Source: a virus. From it: DNA of 45,173 nucleotides. Under the pieces are notes generated by a model. That model did no database searches. It saw nothing but the letters and a program-made list of their open reading frames with translations, and was not told the origin of the DNA. The DNA lies in IMG/VR virus record IMGVR_UViG_3300021964_000136, positions 1 through 45,173 of that record. One strand, written 5' to 3'. A program made the translations under genes and the position numbers. Each line of letters begins with the position of its first letter. The stretch's first letter is position 1. Shown here piece after piece: positions 8,185 to 15,780 of the stretch.

Positions 8185-8310
8185 ATGGCGAAGTCCTTAG
8201 GAATAGTAGCCAGTGCAACTCATCGTTTCGCATTGGTCACTTGGAAAAAATTAGATACACTGATGAAATCAGGTCGTATGGAAAACGTGCAAAATATTAT
8301 TGCATCGTAG
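8185..8310 (+). CDS. 41-residue protein on the opposite strand
   Basis: ATG at 8185 with CAGGAG about 6 nt upstream, TAG at 8308-8310. The product begins MAKSLGIVASATHRFALVTW and ends MKSGRMENVQNIIAS. It is basic, with one amphipathic stretch and no membrane segment. It is one of only two plus-strand genes found, with its own late promoter, leader and terminator, so it forms a complete separate unit. I recognise no family. Chance is less likely because of the good ribosome site and the terminator 12 nt after the stop. Confidence 0.65.
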   Translation: MAKSLGIVASATHRFALVTWKKLDTLMKSGRMENVQNIIAS

Positions 8311-8321
8311 ACACAACCACT

Positions 8322-8348
8322 AAAAAAGGGTCCTAGGACCCTTTTTTT
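8322..8348. terminator. bidirectional terminator
   Basis: A6-GGGTC-CTAG-GACCC-T7 is symmetrical, so it can end transcription from both sides. It lies between the convergent 8185-8310 (plus) and 8365-8577 (minus) genes. Confidence 0.85.
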
Positions 8349-8364
8349 ATACAGAACCAAATAC

Positions 8365-8577
8365 TTACTTTTCGTTTACGAATGCGTAAAGTTCTTGTGC
8401 TGTGCTTATTACCTCATCAGTAGAGATAGCAATAACAGGTGCTTTTTCACCTTTTCTATCTTCTTCTGGAATGCTGTAAAATGAATGTGTGGCTTGATCT
8501 CTGTTATTTTCTAACAGTCCCATTGCCATACCTAAGATATCGGTTCGTAGTTCGAACCCACTTTTTCCTTGTGACAT
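8365..8577 (-). CDS. small conserved T4-like phage protein
   Basis: 70 residues. The start, MSQGKSGFELRTDILGMAMG, resembles a small protein seen in many T4-like marine phages (a GFELR motif plus a predicted helix), of unknown function. AAGGAG lies just upstream of the ATG. A weak AGTAAATA element at about 8625-8632 might be its late promoter. It ends at the bidirectional terminator. Confidence 0.65.
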   Translation of the reverse strand: MSQGKSGFELRTDILGMAMGLLENNRDQATHSFYSIPEEDRKGEKAPVIAISTDEVISTAQELYAFVNEK

Positions 8578-8627
8578 AATTTTCTCCTTGTGTGTCAGTG
8601 TGTATGTACGTTAATGTACATTAATAT

Positions 8628-9032
8628 TTACTCGGAAGGTTCGTCTTTGGTAGGATTTTTTGGTTTGCGAAGACCTTGTAACCATTTTTCCAAGTTCTGA
8701 CCTTTCAGTTTAAGTATAATTGAATCCTTTTCACTGAATAGCACTAACTTCTTATTGTCTACAAAGTAAGGCCATTGCATAGTTTGATCTAGTTTAACTA
8801 CTGCTTTGTTTGACAGTTTAAAGTTGTCTAGTTTAAAATTGTAGCATGTAAAACTCTTTTCCATAAGTGTTAAACCATACTTAGTAAGCCTAACTCCAAT
8901 AACCTTATTACCTCTAATCCTATGATTTTTAAAAAACAAAGGCATTATGTCAAGTACAGAATACTGACTGATATCTAATTCTTGCTTGATTTTATCTACT
9001 ATTTTATATTGTAAACTATTTTGAATTGCCAT
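8628..9032 (-). CDS. hypothetical protein
   Basis: About 134 residues, basic, beginning MAIQNSLQYKIVDKIKQELD. No family recognised. The ATG at 9032 is preferred; a second ATG at 9044 is possible, and both overlap the end of the upstream gene at 9016. It has no signal peptide or membrane helix. Confidence 0.6.
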   Translation of the reverse strand: MAIQNSLQYKIVDKIKQELDISQYSVLDIMPLFFKNHRIRGNKVIGVRLTKYGLTLMEKSFTCYNFKLDNFKLSNKAVVKLDQTMQWPYFVDNKKLVLFSEKDSIILKLKGQNLEKWLQGLRKPKNPTKDEPSE

Positions 9033-9330
9033 TTTTGACTTCATCTTCACTAACAATAGGTCCGCTTTCTAATTTAACTACACAAAATTCTTCTGTGTTA
9101 AATTGTTTGTTTAGACGCTCTGCTAAGTTAAATGCATGTCCAGGATTAGAAAAACTAGTTTTCTTATACTTCGGTCCAGGATAATCTAAGTAAGAATGCA
9201 TGGTTCTTAGATTAATTGGCGAACCTTGAAAGAACACACTAAAAACGTTTCCAGCCGCTAGTACCTGCTCTGTTTTATAATTTGTAGTATCGTGATGCTC
9301 TAAAATCACTGTTGGTTTTGGTCTACTCAT
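9016..9330 (-). CDS. conserved T4-like phage protein, unknown function
   Basis: 104 residues. MSRPKPTVILEHHD, then YPGPKYKKTSFSNPGHAFNL, then a C-terminal FCVVKL, looks like a conserved hypothetical of marine T4-like phages. The ATG is 13 nt from the predicted late start, with GGAG in that short leader. Function is unknown; the late promoter suggests a late role. Confidence 0.65.
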   Translation of the reverse strand: MSRPKPTVILEHHDTTNYKTEQVLAAGNVFSVFFQGSPINLRTMHSYLDYPGPKYKKTSFSNPGHAFNLAERLNKQFNTEEFCVVKLESGPIVSEDEVKNGNSK

Positions 9331-9348
9331 GTATGTCTCCTGTACTTT

Positions 9349-9356
9349 TATTTATC
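9349..9356 (-). promoter_or_regulatory. T4-like late promoter
   Basis: GATAAATA on the minus strand; the predicted start at about 9343 gives a 13-nt leader with AGGAG before the ATG at 9330. Confidence 0.6.
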
Positions 9357-9378
9357 TAAAAAGCAGTTAAAACATACT

Positions 9379-9609
9379 TTAACTAATTAGTTTTGACCTA
9401 AGAAGATGCTGAAATCCCCCTATTCTTTCTCCATCTACGAATATTTGTGGTACAGTATTAACGTCATCTCCGCAACTTTCGTAGAATTGTGTGCGTTTAT
9501 CGTCATCATCTAATACTGTTTCTGTGTATTCATATCCATTAAGTTCTAGCACTTGTTTAGCCATAGTGCTATATGGACATGTGGTTTTTGTGTAAATTTT
9601 AACTATCAT
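9379..9609 (-). CDS. glutaredoxin
   Basis: 76 residues, normal for a small glutaredoxin. The active site is Cys11-Pro-Tyr-Ser14 (TTCPYSTMA), so it lacks the second cysteine of the classical CPYC site and may act as a monothiol enzyme. The cis-proline motif TVPQIFVDG (Pro54) and the glutathione-binding GG (about 64-65) are present. T4 and relatives encode glutaredoxin-like proteins that reduce ribonucleotide reductase, a plausible role here. Its start overlaps the stop of the preceding gene by 11 bp. Confidence 0.9.
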   Translation of the reverse strand: MIVKIYTKTTCPYSTMAKQVLELNGYEYTETVLDDDDKRTQFYESCGDDVNTVPQIFVDGERIGGFQHLLRSKLIS

Positions 9610-9895
9610 TTTGCTTTAACATATACCAAGTAAACTTTGCATGGTCCTCTTTTGTTTTAAAACTCACGAATGCTCTATCGTCTTTGTGTGGATCAGTTAT
9701 GTAAGGTTGTGTTCTTTTGAACCACCAACCAAATCCATTTGGTATATTATCTTCGCACCATTTTAAGTAATGATGATTTATACCATAACTGGGCATTTTG
9801 TAGTTGTATTTATATTTGGCGTTGTATGTGCCTTTGTTAAAACTCACGAAACCATGTTGCCTTGTTAAAAAACTAGAACCTGCCGCCATCGGCAT
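9599..9895 (-). CDS. hypothetical protein
   Basis: 98 residues (or 96 from the ATG at 9889), rich in Tyr, Trp, Phe and Lys: KWCEDNIPNGFGWWFKRTQ, then DDRAFVSFKTKEDHAKF. It shares an aromatic FKTKEDH-like C-terminal pattern with the protein at 10021-10542 (FNTKDELRFRL), but relatedness is only a guess. It overlaps the 56-residue gene upstream by 23 bp. Confidence 0.6.
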   Translation of the reverse strand: MPMAAGSSFLTRQHGFVSFNKGTYNAKYKYNYKMPSYGINHHYLKWCEDNIPNGFGWWFKRTQPYITDPHKDDRAFVSFKTKEDHAKFTWYMLKQNDS

Positions 9896-10043
9896 CTAAC
9901 GTCAATGATTTCTTTGGTTTAATTTCCTCTACTTTAGATACATCATTTAATGCTTCTAGCAAATCATTAATATCTAATGTTACTTGAGTACTTCCAATAG
10001 ACTTATAGTATTTGAGATTTTCAATCAGAGTTTTTAATTTCAT
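9873..10043 (-). CDS. 56-residue hypothetical protein
   Basis: A complete short frame: ATG at 10043, TAG at 9873. It begins MKLKTLIENLKYYKSIGSTQ, continues VTLDINDLLEALND and ends LTLDADGGRF. It fills an otherwise empty gap and overlaps both neighbours (23 bp each), the usual arrangement here. A GAGAA lies directly upstream. Amphipathic helices suggest a small folded protein of unknown role. Confidence 0.6.
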   Translation of the reverse strand: MKLKTLIENLKYYKSIGSTQVTLDINDLLEALNDVSKVEEIKPKKSLTLDADGGRF

Positions 10044-10542
10044 TTCTCTTGATCTTATTAAGTTCTTTGAGTCTGAATCTTAATTCATCTTTGGTATTAA
10101 AAGGACCTTCGTACCCATATTGGAATAGTGTACTTGCTTTAGGACAGTAACCATGTTTCCAGCCTTTTTCAAAGTTAATAGCATACCAACCTGCCGCATA
10201 CAATACATCGCTATTTGCAGTTTTACTGAATAACGGTACATCTTTTGTGTATTCAGGATGGTCAGATGAAATTAGTTCAGGTGATGGAAATGGTATTTCA
10301 AATCCTGCAATAAACATCTTATCTGGCTGTATTGCACTTTCAACGGTTTTCTGTTGGAATACTTTAGCACCAAAATATTTTTCTACTGCTCGGTCGCTTT
10401 TAAATTTTTCCTTAATATCACTTGCCAAGTATTCATAATCACCTTGGACATTTTGATACAGGACTCCGACATTACCGCGATGCTGATCTATAACCAACCA
10501 ACTTGCGTCATCAACCTTTTTAATTGTTGCTTTCTTACTCAT
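10021..10542 (-). CDS. hypothetical protein
   Basis: 173 residues, no named family. MSKKATIKKVDDASWLVIDQ at the start, ASDVLYAAGWYAINF-like aromatic centre, and a Lys/Arg-rich end (RFRLKELNKIKRNEIK). The start overlaps the previous stop as ATGAGTAA, and AAGGAG precedes it by about 6 nt. Probably cytoplasmic. Confidence 0.65.
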   Translation of the reverse strand: MSKKATIKKVDDASWLVIDQHRGNVGVLYQNVQGDYEYLASDIKEKFKSDRAVEKYFGAKVFQQKTVESAIQPDKMFIAGFEIPFPSPELISSDHPEYTKDVPLFSKTANSDVLYAAGWYAINFEKGWKHGYCPKASTLFQYGYEGPFNTKDELRFRLKELNKIKRNEIKNSD

Positions 10543-10714
10543 TTATTTCTCCTTTTATCAACTCTCGTTGTCTTGTTATTTGTCCTGTTCTTTTATTTGT
10601 TGTTGATGTACATTGAAATACTGTTTTACCTTTATCAGGTGATTCAAATGTAACCAACGTTTCTTCTGGACCATACTTTATGGCATCCCATATTTTTCTT
10701 ATTGTTTCTGACAT
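10535..10714 (-). CDS. 59-residue hypothetical protein
   Basis: ATG at 10714, TAA at 10535. It begins MSETIRKIWDAIKYGPEETL and includes KTVFQCTSTTNKRTGQITR. It overlaps the end of RNase H by 16 bp and the next gene by 8 bp, and fills the only gap between them. The composition is that of a small soluble protein. Function unknown. Confidence 0.65.
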   Translation of the reverse strand: MSETIRKIWDAIKYGPEETLVTFESPDKGKTVFQCTSTTNKRTGQITRQRELIKGEINE

Positions 10715-11691
10715 GCGTTAAGTATTTCTCCAAATTCTGTTGCGGCATCTGTAAGTTTAGGCATATTCCATTTGTTACAGAACTTCATAAAATGTATTCC
10801 TACGTTTTGTACTTTATCCTTATTAGATGATTCTTCAAATACTTCTCTGATAGCAGTTTTAATTTCATCTGGTTGTTGTGTAAGATCAATGAGTATTTTA
10901 TTACGTTCAAAGTCATCTATAACTCTATGTTCTTCCTCATTGTGATCTACCCAACGTTGTAGCATGAAGTTATTGTAATCAAAGCCACCGCGTTCCATAT
11001 CAGCAAATGCTTCTTGCATACCTGTTTTATTCTTACTGCCTTTCTTTCTAGCACCAGGAAAAGCAGAGAAGATATTATCTGATGTATCGCCTCTAACACA
11101 CTTTTCAAACAGTAACCATTTAGGATCTGGTACTGCTTTAGGCTCTTGTGTTTTTTTATCAATAGCACGTTTCATAGTCTTTGCTTCGTATATACCATCT
11201 ATCCTTACTATTTGATCTGTTACACCATTATATTGACTAATGTTATTGCTTATAAGTTGATAAAAGTCACTATCTGTGCTTACAATAATATGTTCATCTT
11301 GTGGGTGTTCTTGTGTCCACATAGCAATCAAATCATCTGCTTCTGCTTGTGGTTGATGTAGCACACTACAATTCGTCTTAGTTTTTAAGAACTCAACGAA
11401 TTCGTCGTATGCTTCAAAGAATATTTCATCTTCTTCTTGTTGACTAGGAGACCTTTGATCCATTGTGACCTTTCTATTCTTCTTGTAAGGCTCATAGAAG
11501 TCTTTACGCCAACTTCTACCTTCTAAGCAGAATATTACATGATCGCCATCAAACTCTCTCCACACCTTCTTTACACTATTAAACATAATGTGCATTGCCA
11601 TACCAACTTTCATATCAATGTCGCTAGTACGAGCAGTCACATGCTTTGCTCTAAAGAACATATTAAGTGTGTCAACTAGAATGTATTTCAT
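10699..11691 (-). CDS. rnh: T4-type RNase H (5'-3' exonuclease, FEN1 family)
   Basis: 330 residues, near the size of the T4 enzyme. Metal-binding acids of the FEN1/PIN family are in order: Asp7 (YILVDTLNMFFRA), the QPQAEADDLIA block (Glu117, Asp119, Asp120), VSTDSDFYQL (Asp140, Asp142) and VRGDTSDNI (near residue 205). The enzyme removes RNA primers and adjacent DNA from lagging-strand fragments. It is coupled by overlap to the upstream 137-residue gene. Confidence 0.92.
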   Translation of the reverse strand: MKYILVDTLNMFFRAKHVTARTSDIDMKVGMAMHIMFNSVKKVWREFDGDHVIFCLEGRSWRKDFYEPYKKNRKVTMDQRSPSQQEEDEIFFEAYDEFVEFLKTKTNCSVLHQPQAEADDLIAMWTQEHPQDEHIIVSTDSDFYQLISNNISQYNGVTDQIVRIDGIYEAKTMKRAIDKKTQEPKAVPDPKWLLFEKCVRGDTSDNIFSAFPGARKKGSKNKTGMQEAFADMERGGFDYNNFMLQRWVDHNEEEHRVIDDFERNKILIDLTQQPDEIKTAIREVFEESSNKDKVQNVGIHFMKFCNKWNMPKLTDAATEFGEILNACQKQ

Positions 11692-12104
11692 TATTCCTTT
11701 GCTTCTTTGTCTTCATCTGTCACTGTTATAACATCACTTGGAGCAGGATTCATATCTTGCATACCAAAGTCCATGTCAGCCATTTCTTGTTGTAATATGG
11801 TTCTACATAAGTCATTGAACCAACCATTTACAATATCATCATCACTTTTGCCACTATAACCGTTTGTTTGTAACATTGTAACAAATTGCTCGTTAAAGTC
11901 AAGTTCAACAAAGCCTTTCTTAGGATTTATTGGATCAACATCCATTTGCAATACGTTTACATACGGCTTATCTTCGATAGTGGCAAGTTCTTTTTCTAAT
12001 TCGCCGCCTGTTAAATCTCTTTTAGCAATAGCAATACGTCTATCCTTTTCGTTCTTGAACCACAGTTTAGGGTCCATCATATCTTTAAACTTCATCTTTG
12101 CCAT
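11691..12104 (-). CDS. conserved phage hypothetical protein
   Basis: 137 residues, acidic, beginning MAKMKFKDMMDPKLWFKNEK and ending in a charged tail. No family recognised. It ends exactly where RNase H starts and its start overlaps the zinc-finger gene by 20 bp, so it may have a replication-related role, which is only context inference. Confidence 0.65.
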   Translation of the reverse strand: MAKMKFKDMMDPKLWFKNEKDRRIAIAKRDLTGGELEKELATIEDKPYVNVLQMDVDPINPKKGFVELDFNEQFVTMLQTNGYSGKSDDDIVNGWFNDLCRTILQQEMADMDFGMQDMNPAPSDVITVTDEDKEAKE

Positions 12105-12237
12105 CTTCTTTCTCCTTTAATTGTTGATAGTATGTTAGGCTACAACTAGCACCACAAAATATTTTAGTTTTATCAGCAGTATGATATTTTATATCTAAAT
12201 ACTTAATAACTTTACCACAAATAAAACACGGATACAT
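12085..12237 (-). CDS. 50-residue putative zinc-binding protein
   Basis: ATG at 12237, TAA at 12085. The sequence starts MYPCFICGKVIKYLDIKYH and contains FCGASCSLTYYQQL, giving a Cys-x2-Cys pair and a Cys-x3-Cys pair about 20 residues apart, a likely treble-clef or ribbon metal site. The C-terminus is charged. The start overlaps the previous stop as TAATG. Binding of zinc and nucleic acid is inferred from the cysteine spacing. Confidence 0.65.
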   Translation of the reverse strand: MYPCFICGKVIKYLDIKYHTADKTKIFCGASCSLTYYQQLKEKEDGKDEV

Positions 12238-12707
12238 TATGCAGGCACCATTTCATATATTTTTTTTATTCTGCACGGCATTGTTGCGTGTCTACCAAAT
12301 GTAATTGGTGTAATAATGTCGCCAACTGTGATAAATGTAAACGAACCAAGTGTATTTTTAAAAAGTAATTGGTTTGCAAAATCTATATCCCAGCATCTAC
12401 CATAAAACTCTATAATAATTTTTTTACCTTTATTCATTCTTAGTATAAGTTGATCCTTATTGTTGTCCCATTTCCAGCCTCTAATCTGATTTGTATTAAT
12501 AGATCTAACTTTAATATCATCTTTAGTAACTGGAACACCATGTTCAGTGTAACCAACTATGCCTATAGGTTCACCAGTTGTACTGTATAATACTTCGGTC
12601 TTTGATTTAGTATCACCCAATGCTACCACAGATATAAACATTACAAACATACTCAAACTAATTAATACTGCCCACGGACTTTTAATATTCAATTTAATTC
12701 TACTCAT
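12237..12707 (-). CDS. membrane-anchored or exported protein, DUF6491-like
   Basis: 156 residues. A hydrophobic N-terminal segment (WAVLISLSMFVMFISVVALG, about residues 12-31) follows a basic MSRIKLNIK, so the protein is anchored or secreted. The C-terminal part (GRCWDIDFANQLLF, VGDIITP, PCRIKKIYEM) resembles the DUF6491 pattern of small periplasmic proteins with two conserved cysteines, here Cys104 and Cys146. AGGAG precedes the ATG. The role is unknown; a change to the host envelope is possible. Confidence 0.6.
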   Translation of the reverse strand: MSRIKLNIKSPWAVLISLSMFVMFISVVALGDTKSKTEVLYSTTGEPIGIVGYTEHGVPVTKDDIKVRSINTNQIRGWKWDNNKDQLILRMNKGKKIIIEFYGRCWDIDFANQLLFKNTLGSFTFITVGDIITPITFGRHATMPCRIKKIYEMVPA

Positions 12708-12716
12708 AAACTTCTC

Positions 12717-13607
12717 CTATTTGCCAATAGCATTACCATAAATGTGTACGTGAACTCTACTAGTGTAATTGTATCCACGTTGTATGGCTTCATCGGCTAT
12801 GCTGGCCTCTGTTTGCACAAGGCCTTCAAAGGTGCCGCCAACTCCCATAATCCATACAGGGAAGTTACAGCCGGCATCTCTAAATGCTTTAGTGTGTTCT
12901 TCTACTTCTCTCCAACTTTCATCTGTGCCATTTACCACATACTTCAATTGACCATGTGGACTTACTTCAGCATATCTGCCTATTACTTCTGGCTTGATTG
13001 CTTTCTTGTTCTTCTCACCAGCAGTACTCCACAGTTTAGGACTTAAACTCCAGTACCATTCAGAACCATTGGCCCAGGCTGGATATTCACGTTGTATGTA
13101 TTCAGCAAACTCGTCTGTGATAGGCTTTGTGCCATTTGTTTCTACAGTAACATTCATAGGTTGATTGTTTCTGCGTTTAAATTCTTCTATAACTTGCATC
13201 ATACCAGGCTGTGTGTTTTTAAGCATTGGCTCGCCGCCTGTAAACACCATGTGTACTGGTTGTTGTGTAACTGGGTGTACAAACTTACCATGCGGTAGAA
13301 GTGCTGTAAGTTCGTCTACGGCCTCTTCTACAGTTTTATCAGTAATTAAATGTTTATACTTCTTACTCCAAGTATAACTGCTATCACAACCTTTTTCAAA
13401 CACAGGCAAATCAAATACATTGTCTATATTTGTAATATCTATTGTTTCATATGGTAGTTCATATGTGCTAGGGTCTGTTGGGTCTTTTTGTCCAAAGCCA
13501 TTGCATTGTAAGTTACATAGGAAAAATCTCATCCACAGACTAGGTATGCCTACATACTTGCCTTCGCCTTGTGCAGAATAAAATGTTTCGCTATACTTTA
13601 ATGTCAT
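12717..13607 (-). CDS. queE: QueE, 7-carboxy-7-deazaguanine synthase (radical SAM)
   Basis: 296 residues. The family start (YSETFYSAQGEGKYVGIPSLW), a TGGEPML motif (about residues 123-129) and VTVETNGTKP identify QueE, which converts CPH4 to CDG in 7-deazaguanine synthesis. The iron-sulfur motif is unusual: Cys31-x3-Cys35 is followed by GFGQ instead of a third nearby Cys, and the likely third ligand is Cys74 in FEKGCDSSYTW. FolE is immediately upstream, QueD and DpdA elsewhere in the window, so the pathway is consistent. Confidence 0.88.
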   Translation of the reverse strand: MTLKYSETFYSAQGEGKYVGIPSLWMRFFLCNLQCNGFGQKDPTDPSTYELPYETIDITNIDNVFDLPVFEKGCDSSYTWSKKYKHLITDKTVEEAVDELTALLPHGKFVHPVTQQPVHMVFTGGEPMLKNTQPGMMQVIEEFKRRNNQPMNVTVETNGTKPITDEFAEYIQREYPAWANGSEWYWSLSPKLWSTAGEKNKKAIKPEVIGRYAEVSPHGQLKYVVNGTDESWREVEEHTKAFRDAGCNFPVWIMGVGGTFEGLVQTEASIADEAIQRGYNYTSRVHVHIYGNAIGK

Positions 13608-14297
13608 TTATGTACCGCAGGAATATTGTTGTTGTAATTTAATGTTATCCATAAATTCTTTCTTTGTACCAGGATCATCAAAGAAAGCACCTTCTAATAC
13701 AGTTGTTTGTGTTAAACTACTATGTGCTAACACACCTCTGTTCTCTACGCAACCATGTGTTGCTTGTATGTAAACACCTAAGTTTTGACTGCCAGTTGCT
13801 TTCATAATTTCTCTAGCAATATCATTAGCAAGTTCTTCTTGTAATGTACCTCGTCTTGCACACCATTGTGCAATTCTTGTATATTTGCTTAAACCAATAA
13901 GTGTCTCTCCAGCAATAATACCAATGTATGCTACACCTTTTACTGGCTGGTGATGATGTGAACACATACTTTGTATTTCACTTCTCACAACCAACATACC
14001 TTTGTAACCTTCTTCTATGTCATTAGGAAATGCTGTGGCATTAGGCATATTGTTATATCTACCCCACATAAGTTCATTGATATACATTTTAGCAAGACGT
14101 CTAGCAGTACCTTGACTGTTAGGGTCGTTAAATCTATCAATAATAAGTGTGTCTAGCACACCTTCAAAATGAGGAATAAGTTCTTCAATAAGTGCTAGGT
14201 CATCGCCTTCATCCATAAATTTAGCAACATTATCACTTGCCCAATACTTTGCTCCGGCTTCTTTAATTCTTTGTGTAATTTTATCACTTACCTTCAT
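13608..14297 (-). CDS. folE: FolE, GTP cyclohydrolase I
   Basis: 229 residues. Zinc and active-site motifs are MCSHHHQPV (Cys and His) and ATHGCVENRGV, with GLSKYTRIAQWCARRGTLQEEL between them. They match type I GTP cyclohydrolases, with HGCVENRGV replacing the more common HLCMMMRGV. The enzyme makes dihydroneopterin triphosphate from GTP, the first step to queuosine-type bases and folate. Because queE follows directly and queD is nearby, the deazaguanine role is more likely. QueF is excluded: its nitrile-reductase motifs are absent. Confidence 0.9.
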   Translation of the reverse strand: MKVSDKITQRIKEAGAKYWASDNVAKFMDEGDDLALIEELIPHFEGVLDTLIIDRFNDPNSQGTARRLAKMYINELMWGRYNNMPNATAFPNDIEEGYKGMLVVRSEIQSMCSHHHQPVKGVAYIGIIAGETLIGLSKYTRIAQWCARRGTLQEELANDIAREIMKATGSQNLGVYIQATHGCVENRGVLAHSSLTQTTVLEGAFFDDPGTKKEFMDNIKLQQQYSCGT

Positions 14298-14487
14298 TTT
14301 GCTTTTCCTTGATTTGTATTTTTAATTCTTCTATTTCTCTTTTTAATTCTAATTTTTCTAGTTTTAGAGGATTAACTATTTCGTTTGAAGTGTAATCGTC
14401 CTCTAATATAATAATTTTTTCATCTAATGCTCTATGCCTTTCTTCAAGAACCTTAAGATGATTGCTGAGACTTTTTGATGTACTCAT
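14284..14487 (-). CDS. small coiled-coil protein
   Basis: 67 residues, nearly all helical, with heptad-like Leu/Ile spacing: LKVLEERHRALDEKIIILED and LKLEKLELKREIEELKIQIK. It probably forms a dimer or trimer. No enzyme motif. It overlaps folE by 14 bp at its end and the next upstream gene at its start. Confidence 0.65.
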   Translation of the reverse strand: MSTSKSLSNHLKVLEERHRALDEKIIILEDDYTSNEIVNPLKLEKLELKREIEELKIQIKEKQNEGK

Positions 14488-14650
14488 TGTCTTCCCTCAA
14501 AATACCGTTTTCCCAATTCTCTACAACGTCTTGTGCATAGTGTATTGACTTATCTCTAACGTCGATTTTGCCAAAGGCTTCACCATCTTTCATAAGATGT
14601 ACTATATAACCAGCACCATCTATGTTTACTATCTCTGCTGTTTTATTCAT
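14453..14650 (-). CDS. small hypothetical protein
   Basis: 65 residues from the ATG at 14650 (MNKTAEIVNIDGAGYIVHLM...), chosen because AGGAG lies about 11 nt upstream. A GTG at 14695 would add 15 residues and overlap the phosphoribosyltransferase gene. No family recognised. It overlaps the coiled-coil gene by 35 bp. Confidence 0.55.
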   Translation of the reverse strand: MNKTAEIVNIDGAGYIVHLMKDGEAFGKIDVRDKSIHYAQDVVENWENGILREDNEYIKKSQQSS

Positions 14651-14682
14651 GTTATCGTGTTCTCCTGTATAGCCACCGCACA

Positions 14683-15171
14683 TTATCTCCACCACTCTTC
14701 ATATGGAAACACTATCCAACGTTCTTGATCGGGTAGTACATTGTTAGCAGTAAATTCAACTTTGTCAAAACTGCTAGACTCTTTATCAAACAATGTAGCA
14801 TATCTAATATCTTGGTGTGCGTAAACCATTTTATTAGATATACTGTCTACATAGTCTGTAATAACTCTATCAATACCTTGTAGTGTTGTGCCAGTATCAT
14901 TAATATCATCAACAACTAAAATTGTCTTATCCTTATATTTAGATAAAATGTGTATTAGTGTTTCAGAATCTTCGATTGCACCGTCTCTTGTTTGCCAGCG
15001 GAATGCTTCAAACGGTACTTCGTAGTAATGACTCATCATTACTCCAAAAGGGTATGCGCCTCTTCCAGGACCAATTATAACCTCAGGCTTGTAACTTTCA
15101 TGTGCCATTTCTCGCACTATGATTCTACAATCTCTGTTTAAGTCGTTCCAACTATAATATAGTTTATCCAT
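14683..15171 (-). CDS. phosphoribosyltransferase
   Basis: 162 residues. The PRPP-binding signature is ILVVDDINDTGTTLQGI (about residues 85-101), and the N-terminal VIIGPGRGAYPFGVMMSHYY is a type I PRTase loop region. It most resembles the hypoxanthine/xanthine-type purine salvage enzymes, but the base is not certain. The message probably starts on the A of the ATG, because TATAAT ends 7 nt before it. Confidence 0.82.
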   Translation of the reverse strand: MDKLYYSWNDLNRDCRIIVREMAHESYKPEVIIGPGRGAYPFGVMMSHYYEVPFEAFRWQTRDGAIEDSETLIHILSKYKDKTILVVDDINDTGTTLQGIDRVITDYVDSISNKMVYAHQDIRYATLFDKESSSFDKVEFTANNVLPDQERWIVFPYEEWWR

Positions 15172-15177
15172 GTTCTT

Positions 15178-15206
15178 ATTATACCATTTTTCGTGGCCAA
15201 TGTCAA
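15178..15206 (-). promoter_or_regulatory. sigma70-like promoter, class II (leaderless)
   Basis: TTGACA (15206-15201), 17 bp, TATAAT (15183-15178) with TGG directly before it (extended -10). The expected start coincides with the ATG at 15171. The spacer begins TTGGCCAC, as in the promoter at 21069. Confidence 0.75.
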
Positions 15207-15207
15207 C

Positions 15208-15780
15208 CTATCTTTCAAAATCATTTTCTAATAAATCAAATTCGACTTTATCAAAATCATCTAGATTGATTTTTTTAACTTCTTCCATAATATCTCTATT
15301 AGTCATCTGTAAAAATATTTTTAACTCTTTGAAAAACCCACTATCTAAAACAGGATTAAGTATTTCACTGTCATTAGATACATTGTAATTTTCAGTGTTA
15401 AGTTTTTGACTTAATTTTAATACTACACCAAAAGTCATTTTTAAACCTTCAGTAAGCATATCTTCAAAATCAGTAACTTTCTTGTATTTAAAAATATATC
15501 TATTAAGCATTCTTAAATAAAATTCTGCTGATATTTCATCAAGTTTAACTGATATTTTGTTGTCTTCAAAAATAACTTCTTTAAACACAGATAAATGTCC
15601 TTGATCAAAATCAACATTATTACAGAAAAAATGTATAACTTCCCCAATTTCTTTATCAGTAATAGGAAATTTATTTTTAACTAATTCTAAATTATCGCCT
15701 TTACCTATTGCACCAACGATAGACATTACAGGTGTGCCTGTCCTATTGATAACATTTACTGATTTTCTTTTTCCTATCAT
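15208..15780 (-). CDS. hypothetical protein
   Basis: 190 residues, very rich in Lys, Asp and Glu. It begins MIGKRKSVNVINRTGTPVMS and is mostly helical after residue 90. No family recognised. It is coupled to galE by an ATGA overlap. The stop is immediately followed by the class II promoter of the next unit. Confidence 0.62.
   Translation of the reverse strand: MIGKRKSVNVINRTGTPVMSIVGAIGKGDNLELVKNKFPITDKEIGEVIHFFCNNVDFDQGHLSVFKEVIFEDNKISVKLDEISAEFYLRMLNRYIFKYKKVTDFEDMLTEGLKMTFGVVLKLSQKLNTENYNVSNDSEILNPVLDSGFFKELKIFLQMTNRDIMEEVKKINLDDFDKVEFDLLENDFER

Noticed and set aside
8542-8558. Hairpin GGTTCG/CGAACC that resembles a tRNA T-arm
   Set aside because: It lies inside the coding frame of a conserved small gene and no acceptor or anticodon stems flank it.
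13608-14297. QueF instead of FolE
   Set aside because: The motifs CSHHHQPV and HGCVENRGV are those of GTP cyclohydrolase I; the nitrile reductase motifs are missing.
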